From Companilactobacillus paralimentarius DSM 13238 = JCM 10415 (lineage in GTDB: Bacteria; Bacillota; Bacilli; Lactobacillales; Lactobacillaceae): a stretch of DNA of 64,000 nucleotides. Each line of letters opens with the position of its first letter. Position 1 is the first letter of the stretch. The stretch is from contig NZ_AZES01000102.1 of assembly GCF_001434985.1 (NCBI RefSeq), forward strand, positions 1 through 64,000, written 5' to 3'. A program made the position numbers and the translations under genes. Under the pieces are notes generated by a model. The model did not search any database, was not told the origin of the DNA, and worked only from the letters and a program-made list of their open reading frames with translations. Shown here piece after piece: positions 10,040 to 17,442 of the stretch.

Positions 10040-11494
10040 TTGGAAAACTGGCTAGTCAAACGTGCAAAATTAGACCCAAATAAGGTGGCTTTAATCCTAG
10101 AACATGCAGATTTCACCTTTGAAGAACTAAATGTGTGTGTCCAGCTATTTGCTAGCAAATTATTCACTAGCGGAATTCGTAAAAATGATCCTGTAGCATT
10201 ATTTTCCGATAATTGTTTCAACGGTTACGTTGCCATTCTAGCACTTCAACAATTAGGTGCACGGACAATCATGCTTGACACTGAGCTTTCCTTTGATTCA
10301 TTGAACTATCAAATCCACGATTGTAAGCCTAAAACTATCTTGATCAGCGATTCTGCTCCAACAGAAGCAGTTACTAAAATTAACTGGTCACAGACTTTAA
10401 TGTCCGATATTTTAAGTCTTAACAAAAGTTCTGATTACGTGCCAGTTTCTGAATTCGACAATAATCAGGTTGCAGCTATTCTCTACACCCCTAATGATAA
10501 CAATGATATCGGTGTTATGCTGACTTATGGCAATTTTTTCTTCTCTGCTATGGGAACTTCTTTGAGTTTAGGCATTAGTAAACAAGATATTTGGGTTTTA
10601 ACGCTACCAATTTTCAATGCTCCTGGTTTCTCTGTCATTATGCGCTCACTAATTTATGGTATTGGTGTTTACTTAATTGACGGCTTTGATATTAATCAGA
10701 TAAACAAGGTTCTTATCAACGAACGGGCCACCATAATTTCGTTAACATCACCAATGTTGCGGGATTTATTAAATACTTTGCCTAAAGGAAAAAACTACAA
10801 TTCTAAATTTCGTTGTGTTTTCTTAGGATACGGTTTAGTCGATAATTGGACTATCTTGCGTTGCAACATGCTTAACATCCCTGTTTTGCAATCATACGGA
10901 ATGACTGATACAACTTCCAATATTGCTGCTTTAAGTTTTAATGATGCTGAAGCAAAGACTGGATCCTGCGGACAACCTTTTTTTACAGAACAAATAAGAA
11001 TTACCAACATCAATCAAGATAATATTGGTTGTATTGAAGTTAAATCGCCTACCATCGCCATCGGTTATCTCAATAAACGTCAATTGTATCAATCACGCTT
11101 TACTAAAGATGGCTTCTTTAAAACTGATGACATGGGTTATTTAGATGAAGATAATTTTCTTTACGTCAAAGGACGCAAGTCTGAATTGATTTATCGAGGC
11201 AATAAAATTATTTATCCACGTGAAATCGAAAATATTTACCGTAGTATCAACGGCATTGTCGATATTTGTATTGTTGGAATTGATAATAATTTAGAAAAAC
11301 AAGTTCCAGTGGCTTACATTGAATTAAAACCGAATGCTTATCTTAGTGGCGCTACTCTAGAGGAATTTGGTCGACACAATTTAATAGATTATCAGGTTCC
11401 TACTGAATTTCGTTTAGTTGATAAAATTCCTAAAACTACTAGTGGCAAAGTTTTACATACTAAATTATTTGAAATGAGATACAAAATTTTATAG
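10040..11494 (+). CDS. MenE-like acyl-CoA synthetase lacking the phosphate-binding loop
   Basis: 484 residues in the ANL adenylating family, closest in pattern to O-succinylbenzoate-CoA ligase (MenE): an NWLVKRA start, a segment like B. subtilis MenE around FFFSAMGTSLSLGISKQD, and the adenine motif SYGMTDTT near 290. The C-terminal domain is complete with TDDMGYLDEDNFLYVKGR and the catalytic Lys in TTSGKVL near 475. The phosphate loop expected near residue 150 (TSGTTGKPKG) is replaced by TPNDNNDIG, one residue shorter, and the LPLFH-type His is Asn (LPIFNAPG). The enzyme may be inactive or altered. TTG start with AAAGAGG eight bases upstream. It is divergent from the hotdog gene. Confidence 0.7.
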   Translation: MENWLVKRAKLDPNKVALILEHADFTFEELNVCVQLFASKLFTSGIRKNDPVALFSDNCFNGYVAILALQQLGARTIMLDTELSFDSLNYQIHDCKPKTILISDSAPTEAVTKINWSQTLMSDILSLNKSSDYVPVSEFDNNQVAAILYTPNDNNDIGVMLTYGNFFFSAMGTSLSLGISKQDIWVLTLPIFNAPGFSVIMRSLIYGIGVYLIDGFDINQINKVLINERATIISLTSPMLRDLLNTLPKGKNYNSKFRCVFLGYGLVDNWTILRCNMLNIPVLQSYGMTDTTSNIAALSFNDAEAKTGSCGQPFFTEQIRITNINQDNIGCIEVKSPTIAIGYLNKRQLYQSRFTKDGFFKTDDMGYLDEDNFLYVKGRKSELIYRGNKIIYPREIENIYRSINGIVDICIVGIDNNLEKQVPVAYIELKPNAYLSGATLEEFGRHNLIDYQVPTEFRLVDKIPKTTSGKVLHTKLFEMRYKIL

Positions 11495-11502
11495 ACATTA
11501 AG

Positions 11503-11547
11503 AATCTTGTAAGGCTAGTTACATATAAGCCTCACAGGATTTTTTTA
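11503..11547 (+). terminator. Intrinsic terminator after MenE-like gene
   Basis: AATCTTGTAAGGCT pairs with AGCCTCACAGGATT (14 positions, one mismatch, one G-T) and is followed by seven T. Confidence 0.85.
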
Positions 11548-11597
11548 ATTATGATTAGTATAGAATTTAATCTCTATTGAATAGAATATATTTTATA

Positions 11598-11654
11598 TTG
11601 CATTCAAAAAAATAGGAGAGTAAGATAGATAATCGTTAGACATCTAACGATTAT
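11598..11654 (+). promoter_or_regulatory. Promoter and MarR operator of the marR-MFS operon
   Basis: TTGCAT (11598-11603), a 17-bp spacer and TAAGAT (11621-11626) form a promoter. Directly after it lies an 11-bp perfect inverted repeat around ACAT, ATAATCGTTAG with CTAACGATTAT (11629-11654), covering the expected transcription start. This is the normal arrangement for an autorepressing MarR protein. Confidence 0.8.
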
Positions 11655-11670
11655 TTTGAAGAGGTTTCTT

Positions 11671-12096
11671 ATGACATCAAAAAACACCAATACCTTACTA
11701 AAGATTGCATCCACTCAACTAACTCGTCGCTTTGATGCCTTTGCTAAAAAGTACGACACCACTTGGGTTCAGATGTCGATTATTGACTTTCTAAGTCACC
11801 ATAAAGATCAAGAATTATTCCAACGTGATATTGAACAGGAATTCTACATTCAGCGTTCAACCGCTACTATCACTCTCCAACGAATGGAAAAAAAGGGTCT
11901 AATTCTTCGTGTACCGTCAACATTAGATGCTCGTCAAAAATCAGTTTACTTAACTGACAAAGCGCATGCACTTGAAGAAAAAATCAGTACATATATGCTA
12001 CATCAGCAACAAGCAATAGAAGCAAACTTCACCACTGAAGAATTAACTACTGTTGAAAAATTTCTCAAATTTCAAGCCTTTCAGGAGGAAAAATAA
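11671..12096 (+). CDS. MarR-family transcriptional regulator
   Basis: 141 residues with a winged helix-turn-helix: DIEQEFYIQRSTATITLQRMEKKGLI (about residues 50-75) is the recognition region, and DARQKSVYLT the wing. I chose the ATG at 11671 because GAAGAGG lies six bases upstream; an in-frame TTG at 11656 sits at the edge of the operator and lacks a ribosome site. The stop overlaps the next gene's start (TAATG), so the efflux pump is translationally coupled. It most likely represses this operon until a toxic ligand binds. Confidence 0.85.
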   Translation: MTSKNTNTLLKIASTQLTRRFDAFAKKYDTTWVQMSIIDFLSHHKDQELFQRDIEQEFYIQRSTATITLQRMEKKGLILRVPSTLDARQKSVYLTDKAHALEEKISTYMLHQQQAIEANFTTEELTTVEKFLKFQAFQEEK

Positions 12097-13484
12097 TGGA
12101 AAAACAAGAAAAAATACCGTTAAAAGTTCTACTAGCAGTTATTGCAGCAGGACTAATGTCATTTTGTGGGGTCATTGTTGAAACTTCAATGAACATTGCC
12201 TTTCCCACCTTGATGAAGGAATTCAACATCACTACTTCAACGGTTCAATGGATGACTACAATCTATCTATTAGCCGTTGCCATTATTGTTCCTTTATCAT
12301 CATTTTTTAAACGTAATTTTAGAACTAAAACTTTATTTATTTACGCAAATCTCTTCTTCATTCTTGGAGTTCTAATTGATTCCGTAGCTCCTATTTTTCC
12401 TGCACTTCTTTTAGGACGTGTTATTCAAGGACTAGGAACTGGAATTGCTCTACCCTTGATGTTCAATATTATTTTAGAGAACGTTCCTGAAAGCAAAATC
12501 GGTTTGATGATGGGACTAGGAGCCTTGATCACAGCCGTGGCCCCTGCAATTGGACCTACTCTTGGTGGTTTAGTTGTCAGTTCCCTTGGTTGGCGTTATA
12601 TTTTCATTATTTTACTACCTATCTTGATTATTTCCTTCTTCTTAGGAATTAAGAACATCAATCAAAAAATTCCCTTGCAAAAGTCCAAATTTGATTTGCC
12701 AAGTTTAATTGCTTTGATTCTAACTTTTACTGGTCTTATCTTTGGTTTCAGTAACATGAGTCAAATGAGCTTAATCGTTATCTTAGCTTTTGTAATTGGA
12801 ATTATTGGTTTAGTCTGGTTCATTCTCCGCTCCAACAGTCTGGCTGAGCCATTATTAAATTTAGGTGTCCTCAAGAATCACATTTTCAGTGGTCACCTAT
12901 TCAGTTTCTTCTTATTTCAAATCCTATCTTTGGGCTTTGCTTTTATTTTGCCTAACTATATTCAATTAGTTAATGGAAATAATGCCACGATTGCTGGTTT
13001 AGCAGTGCTTCCCGCTGGTGTCGTTGGTGCTATTCTAGCTCCTTTAGGTGGAAAGATTCTGGATGAAGTCGGTGCCAGAATTCCCATTCTATCCGGTGTA
13101 ACCTTAGCTAACATTTCTCTGATTATCTTCACGATCTTCAGTCTGAAATTAAATAACACGATGATTATTTGGTTCTACATTATCTATATGTTAGGCATGG
13201 GCATGTCCTTTGGTAATATTATGACGGATGGTCTCAAATACCTTTCAAATAACGACCAAGCCGACGGTAATGCTCTATTCAATACCCTTCAACAGTTTGC
13301 TGGAGCCACTGGTACTTCAATCGTATCCGCAATTATTGCTCAAAGCCAAAATAATTCTCATTTGAGTACTGCTGCATCAACTGCCATCGGTACTCAACAT
13401 GCTTTCATCGTTTTAGTAATCTTAGGATTGATCAATCTTTGTATCTTATTTATCTTTGTACCCAAAACAAATCATTCCAAATAA
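12096..13484 (+). CDS. MFS multidrug efflux transporter, DHA2 (EmrB/QacA) family
   Basis: 462 residues with about 14 membrane segments. It has a family motif GRVIQGLGTGIALPLMFNI near residue 108 and the antiporter-type segment with LGWRYIF near 162. It should export drugs or lipophilic compounds in exchange for protons. Its start overlaps the marR stop by one base. Its end overlaps the hydrolase gene on the other strand by 13 bp, leaving no room for a terminator between them. Confidence 0.85.
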   Translation: MEKQEKIPLKVLLAVIAAGLMSFCGVIVETSMNIAFPTLMKEFNITTSTVQWMTTIYLLAVAIIVPLSSFFKRNFRTKTLFIYANLFFILGVLIDSVAPIFPALLLGRVIQGLGTGIALPLMFNIILENVPESKIGLMMGLGALITAVAPAIGPTLGGLVVSSLGWRYIFIILLPILIISFFLGIKNINQKIPLQKSKFDLPSLIALILTFTGLIFGFSNMSQMSLIVILAFVIGIIGLVWFILRSNSLAEPLLNLGVLKNHIFSGHLFSFFLFQILSLGFAFILPNYIQLVNGNNATIAGLAVLPAGVVGAILAPLGGKILDEVGARIPILSGVTLANISLIIFTIFSLKLNNTMIIWFYIIYMLGMGMSFGNIMTDGLKYLSNNDQADGNALFNTLQQFAGATGTSIVSAIIAQSQNNSHLSTAASTAIGTQHAFIVLVILGLINLCILFIFVPKTNHSK

Positions 13485-14224
13485 TACTCAAAGAAGTTAG
13501 CAATCTTATCCATTAATCTCGGTTCCACCAAATGCCCCGCTCTGTAACCAGTAATAAAAGCTACTTGTTCGCCATAAGTTTTCCCCTGTAAATTATCGAA
13601 GAAATCTTTTGACATGCGATAAGGAATTCGTGGATCCTTAGTTCCATGCCAAAATAAAACCGGACGACGATTAATCTTTTCAGGTTGACTGTTGAGATCA
13701 TAATTATCGATCCAAGCTATTAATTTATCAAAATCAACTGGCATGTATAAATTACGTTTTTTCGCATCATCAATAATCAATTGAGCATACCCTTTTAAGT
13801 TAGGTGTACCCATGATTACTGTTGCAGCGGTAATCTCTGGATGTTGTGTCAATAAAGCAGCCGTAGTGATGCCACCCATTGAGTAACCACCAACACCGAT
13901 TTTTTGATCTTTGATTAAATTATTTTTTTGATAATACTGACAAATAAGAGAGAATTCGCTGAGATTGCCTTGAATACTGTTCCAGAAAGTCACTGAAGGC
14001 ACTGAAGAAACATCCGCATGACGTTCCCCATGATTAGGTGCATCAGGTAAAACGACCCGAATATTCTTCTGTGCTAACTTTCTAGCCTGTGTTAAAACTT
14101 GTTCTTTAGCCGATCGCCAACCATGATAGAAAATCACTAATGGTAAAGGTTCATTAATTAGTTCTTCTTGTATAACTTCTAATGTTGGCACATCTTGGAT
14201 AGATCTAGGAATTATTTTTAACAT
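13472..14224 (-). CDS. Alpha/beta hydrolase, esterase (YitV/dienelactone hydrolase-like)
   Basis: 250 residues of a soluble alpha/beta-hydrolase. Visible parts are the oxyanion-side motif FYHGW near residue 30, the nucleophile elbow GYSMGG near 112, the acid in HGTKDPRIP near 197 and the His in AGHLVEP near 232. The fold resembles B. subtilis YitV and prolyl-oligopeptidase-like esterases; the substrate is unknown. I chose the ATG at 14224, preceded by GAGGTG; upstream in-frame starts to 14263 lack a ribosome site. Its 3' end overlaps the MFS gene tail to tail. Confidence 0.75.
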   Translation of the reverse strand: MLKIIPRSIQDVPTLEVIQEELINEPLPLVIFYHGWRSAKEQVLTQARKLAQKNIRVVLPDAPNHGERHADVSSVPSVTFWNSIQGNLSEFSLICQYYQKNNLIKDQKIGVGGYSMGGITTAALLTQHPEITAATVIMGTPNLKGYAQLIIDDAKKRNLYMPVDFDKLIAWIDNYDLNSQPEKINRRPVLFWHGTKDPRIPYRMSKDFFDNLQGKTYGEQVAFITGYRAGHLVEPRLMDKIANFFEYYLE

Positions 14225-14261
14225 TTTGCACCTCATGATCATAATATATCTCATCAGACAC

Positions 14262-14294
14262 AAAAAAAGTAGGAATATAAAATATTCCTACAGT
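14262..14294 (-). terminator. Terminator of the 93-residue hypothetical gene
   Basis: A perfect hairpin from GTAGGAATA pairing with TATTCCTAC (14269-14291) is followed on the minus strand by seven T. Confidence 0.9.
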
Positions 14295-14297
14295 ATG

Positions 14298-14579
14298 TTA
14301 TATATATGGCAAATTACGATTTTTAATTTTAAACAATAATTCTTCTACATCACGATTGTGACGATGACCCGTGTTGAGATCATATTCAATCAAATCATGT
14401 CGGAAGTTATTCAACTCGTCTTCCAAACTGTCATTATACTCTAGTAACTCCAAGTGCTTGAATACTAGATTTATTAATGATCCTTCACAACCCAAGTTAA
14501 AAGATCCAACAGATTCCTCTACTGATCGAATAAAGTTATCACGTTCAACACTAGAAATGCGTACTTCTTTCAAAGTCAT
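14298..14579 (-). CDS. Hypothetical 93-residue protein
   Basis: I do not recognise a family. The protein is soluble, acidic, predicted mostly helical, with a charged middle (LEDELNNFRHDLIEYDLN) and no signal or membrane segment. It looks like a real gene because AGAAGGGTGGT precedes the ATG and a strong terminator follows the stop. It stands alone, with about 1 kb of non-coding sequence upstream. Confidence 0.65.
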   Translation of the reverse strand: MTLKEVRISSVERDNFIRSVEESVGSFNLGCEGSLINLVFKHLELLEYNDSLEDELNNFRHDLIEYDLNTGHRHNRDVEELLFKIKNRNLPYI

Positions 14580-14889
14580 ACCACCCTTCTCTATAAAATA
14601 TCCTCAATATGCAATAATCTCTCTTTATCAATGTCCATTATGTATCAAAATGTCATTAATATGCTTCCAATTTTATATAAAATACTTATACTTTTCTGAA
14701 CAACTTATATAATATCAGTATTCTACATGTACTTAGATTATGACATTCAATGTATCCCCTGTCATTGACGTCATCAAATACAGCAAAATAGTGTATTTAA
14801 TTTATGATTCTTTTTAAAATCTTATTTTTTTGCTCAAATTATTTTCCTGAATTGTAGAAATAAATTTATATCAGACTTATAATTAATTT

Positions 14890-15052
14890 GGTTATATAGG
14901 CGAGATGTATTAACCTAACAATGTTTCATTGTTATCCTTTTAGAGTAGTACTCCTTCTCAACTGCTTAGGAATCAGAGTTAGTGGTAGGCTCTGGTTTAA
15001 ATTTCTCGCAAAATAAAGGCTAGTGGTAGGCCTTTATTTTTTTGCTCTAAAA
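14890..15052 (+). ncRNA. Structured RNA candidate with two identical UAGUGGUAG loops
   Basis: A TATAAT box lies at 14878-14883. Downstream, GCGAGA (about 14900-14905) can pair with TCTCGC (15003-15008), enclosing the hairpin AACAATG-TTT-CATTGTT and an 8-bp hairpin AATCAGAG/CTCTGGTT whose loop is TTAGTGGTAGG. Then comes a 10-bp hairpin AAATAAAGGC/GCCTTTATTT with loop TAGTGGTAG, followed by a T-run, which looks like the terminator. There is no open frame of note. I cannot match it to a named RNA family. A free-standing RNA is the simplest reading, as no rightward gene follows closely. Confidence 0.55.
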
Positions 15053-15194
15053 CGCATAAACATTGGATAAGACCAATTCCCGAAAATAAAGTTTACAAAT
15101 ATAGACTTACTATTTTATATTTAAAACTAAAGTAGCAGAATTACAAGCCTACATTTGTAAATTACGTTTTTTTATTAATTTTAGAATTAATATT

Positions 15195-15355
15195 CCGTCC
15201 TCCGCAACAAATCCAATTGGTCTGGAACGCTGTGGACACAGATTTGAGCTAATTGAAGTTCACAATTATCTCAAATACTGGTCTTGTCCTAAGTGGGAAA
15301 TCCACTAAGGACAATTTCACGGCTGAGACCAATTGGATTTGCTACTTCGAACTAG
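15195..15355. repeat. Structured intergenic repeat, copy 1
   Basis: The element begins CCGTCCTCCGCAACAA and closes with a perfect 16-bp inverted pair (15208-15223 with 15326-15341). Inside are GGAACGC just above the 5' stem, a small stem TTTGAG/CTCAAA followed by CTAAT, and a hairpin GTCCTAAGTGG/CCACTAAGGAC with one A-A mismatch (15286-15312). AATTTCACGGCTGAG precedes the 3' stem. Copy 2 at 52799 keeps the loop motifs but has different, still complementary stems. Confidence 0.75.
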
Positions 15356-15531
15356 TAAACACATTCTATGTATTGTCTCTTTTCCAAATTTCTAAAAAAA
15401 TGGATGCTGCTTTTAATTTAACTAACAGATAGCTATCTATTAATTACCTCAATATAAATAATAGAAACAGAATTCAGTCCGGAACAAAAATCGGGAATGT
15501 ACTCAACTATGAAGTTTAAACAATAAAAAAT

Positions 15532-15602
15532 AAGAACAACTTCCATCAAGAAACATTCAAATATATAACGTCTTGAATACTTAATAGAAGCTGTTCTTTT
15601 GA
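15532..15602 (-). terminator. Long hairpin terminator after the 92-residue gene
   Basis: AAGAACAACTTC at 15532-15543 pairs with GAAGCTGTTCTT at 15587-15598, with TCAAGA/TCTTGA pairing inside. On the minus strand it is followed by a T-rich run, so it probably ends the gene at 15624. Confidence 0.65.
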
Positions 15603-15623
15603 TTTGGAATCTCAAAATACTAT

Positions 15624-15902
15624 TTATTTTTTATTATATTCAGGATCATCTAAATCCCGTTCAATATCTACACCATATAACTTGTTAACAGCTGAATCTT
15701 TAGGGGCTGGATGAACAACTACTATTGCAATAGCTCCTTTACTACTTACATAACCGACAAAAGTGGTTACTTCCTCTACATAATAAGCTAAACCATCCGT
15801 ATGAATAATGTATTGTCCAGCCACGGGCATACTTTCAATGTAAACTTTATTCATTCTGATATAGTCGTCGCCTTCGTGAAGTACGATTAATACTTTATAC
15901 AA
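15624..15902 (-). CDS. Hypothetical 92-residue protein
   Basis: No recognised family. The sequence alternates short hydrophobic beta-like stretches (YKVLIVLHE, GAIAIVVVHPAP) with acidic turns and ends in a charged tail, so it is probably a small soluble beta-rich protein. The start is TTG at 15902 with AAGGGTG eight bases upstream; no better ATG lies near. It is a single gene diverging from proB and ends in its own hairpin. Confidence 0.6.
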   Translation of the reverse strand: MYKVLIVLHEGDDYIRMNKVYIESMPVAGQYIIHTDGLAYYVEEVTTFVGYVSSKGAIAIVVVHPAPKDSAVNKLYGVDIERDLDDPEYNKK

Positions 15903-16004
15903 TTTAAATACACCCTTTTCTTATTTCACTTCTTGCCTTAGCATAATAATATTAGTGGTAAATAGTCAACAATCTTAATCAATTATTTTTAAAGGATGGA
16001 AAAA

Positions 16005-16817
16005 ATGCAAAATAAGCGCCAAATTTATGGTGACCGAATCGTAGTCAAAGTTGGTACTAGCACTCTGATTCGTCAAAATAGCAAAATCAATCTAGAAGTT
16101 ATTAAGAAACTAGCTCATGTACTTAGCACTTTAAAGAAAGATGGTAAAGATGTCGTTCTCGTTTCATCTGGAGCTATTGGTGTCGGTATGGGAGTACTGG
16201 GAATCGATAAGCGTCCAATTAAAATCTCCAAACAACAAGCCGTCGCAGCTGTTGGTCAAGCTGAATTGATGCAAATTTATAACGAGGCCTTTCACGAATA
16301 TGGGATGTCAGTTGCCCAAATGTTGATCACTCGTGATATAATCGATTATCCCGAAAGTCATACTAACGTGATGAATAGTTTCCAAGAATTGATGTCTATG
16401 GACAATGCTATTCCTATCGTCAACGAAAACGATACTGTCACCGTTTCCGAGTTGGATCATCACACTAAATTTGGCGATAATGATCAATTATCCGCTATCG
16501 TAACTAATTTGGTTGATGCTGACTTGTTAATTATGTTGTCAGATATTGATGGTTTCTATTCGGCAAATCCGCTTAAAGTTCCCGATGCTCATTTAATCAA
16601 CAGTATTAGTAAAATTAATCCTGATATTATTGCAGCTGCAGGTGGACATGGAACCAAATACGGCACTGGTGGTATGACAACTAAACTAAAAGCCGCAGAA
16701 CTAATTTTGAAACATAACCAGCAGATGGTCCTTACAAATGGTAAAAATCCTGATGTTATCTTCAATATTCTTTCCGGTGATGCAGTTGGGACTCTCTTCT
16801 CCAAAAACATTCAATGA
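16005..16817 (+). CDS. proB: Glutamate 5-kinase
   Basis: 270 residues. Catalyses the first step of proline synthesis, phosphorylating glutamate with ATP in the cytoplasm. It has the amino-acid-kinase fold: VVKVGTSTL near residue 12, SSGAIGVGMG near 47, NENDTV and FGDNDQLSA near 142-162, GTGGMTTKL near 220. The C-terminal PUA domain of the E. coli enzyme is absent, as in many Lactobacillales. I chose the ATG at 16005 because AGGATGG is well spaced; the ATG at 15996 lies inside that site. proA follows after an inserted marR gene. Confidence 0.92.
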   Translation: MQNKRQIYGDRIVVKVGTSTLIRQNSKINLEVIKKLAHVLSTLKKDGKDVVLVSSGAIGVGMGVLGIDKRPIKISKQQAVAAVGQAELMQIYNEAFHEYGMSVAQMLITRDIIDYPESHTNVMNSFQELMSMDNAIPIVNENDTVTVSELDHHTKFGDNDQLSAIVTNLVDADLLIMLSDIDGFYSANPLKVPDAHLINSISKINPDIIAAAGGHGTKYGTGGMTTKLKAAELILKHNQQMVLTNGKNPDVIFNILSGDAVGTLFSKNIQ

Positions 16818-16833
16818 TCCCTAGGAGGAAAAT

Positions 16834-17259
16834 ATGAATAACGAATATCCAATTGCCAAAGCTATCGTTACTTTGATTACCAGTTACAAGAACCTCGTTA
16901 CTAAAAAGATTCGTCCCTTAGGACTCTACCCTGGTCAAGATATGATCTTACTGGAATTATTCAAAAATAATAATATTTCACAAAATAAATTAGTCACCAC
17001 TTTATGCGTTGATCATTCAACTATTGCCAAATCGATCAGTCGCATGACCAAAACTGGCTTAGTAACAACCTCTAAATCTAAAAAAGACAAACGTATAACT
17101 CTTGTTAGTTTGACTGACAGTGGCGTACAACTGGCTCAAAAACTTCAGGCCATCTTATTAGAAGCAGAAAAAACTACTACTAAGGGTTTGAGTACTGAAG
17201 AACAACGTCTCTTTTTAGAAATGATTGGTAAAATTAGTCAAAATATTAGCAACGGTTAA
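16834..17259 (+). CDS. MarR-family transcriptional regulator between proB and proA
   Basis: 141 residues with a winged helix-turn-helix: NKLVTTLCVDHSTIAKSISRMTKTGLV around residues 50-76 and DKRITLVSLT as the wing. AGGAGG precedes the ATG, only 16 bp after proB, so the two are co-transcribed. A terminator separates it from proA. The regulated genes cannot be deduced and no inverted repeat is obvious in front of proB. It may act on the pro genes or be a passenger. Confidence 0.8.
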   Translation: MNNEYPIAKAIVTLITSYKNLVTKKIRPLGLYPGQDMILLELFKNNNISQNKLVTTLCVDHSTIAKSISRMTKTGLVTTSKSKKDKRITLVSLTDSGVQLAQKLQAILLEAEKTTTKGLSTEEQRLFLEMIGKISQNISNG

Positions 17260-17346
17260 ATATGTTGGCAGCCACATAAATTAGAGTAGAATACTAATTA
17301 CGTTGACAGCAACACAACGCAAATAAATTAAAATTACTTAGACAAG

Positions 17347-17377
17347 AAAATAGTGGACATAAGTCCACTATTTTTTT
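17347..17377 (+). terminator. Terminator between marR and proA
   Basis: A perfect stem AAAATAGTGGAC with GTCCACTATTTT and a four-base loop is followed by T7. A TTGACA-like box upstream near 17301 raises the possibility that it acts as a leader attenuator for proA, but simple operon termination is enough. Confidence 0.85.
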
Positions 17378-17401
17378 GCTATAACTACTTTTTCCAATAA
17401 C

Positions 17402-17431
17402 TGATATACTTAAAACATTAGAAAGCGTTTT
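17402..17431 (+). promoter_or_regulatory. proA extended -10 promoter with weak cre-like site
   Basis: TGATATACT at 17402-17410 is an extended -10 box. GAAAGCGTTTT at 17421-17431 lies between it and the AGGAGG site and matches the core of a CcpA operator, but outer positions deviate from consensus at about three sites. Confidence 0.4.
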
Positions 17432-17442
17432 AGGAGGATACA

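Noticed and set aside
15195-15355. Insertion sequence or integron-type element at the structured repeat
   Set aside because: No transposase frame, no target-site duplication seen, and the terminal stems differ between copies.
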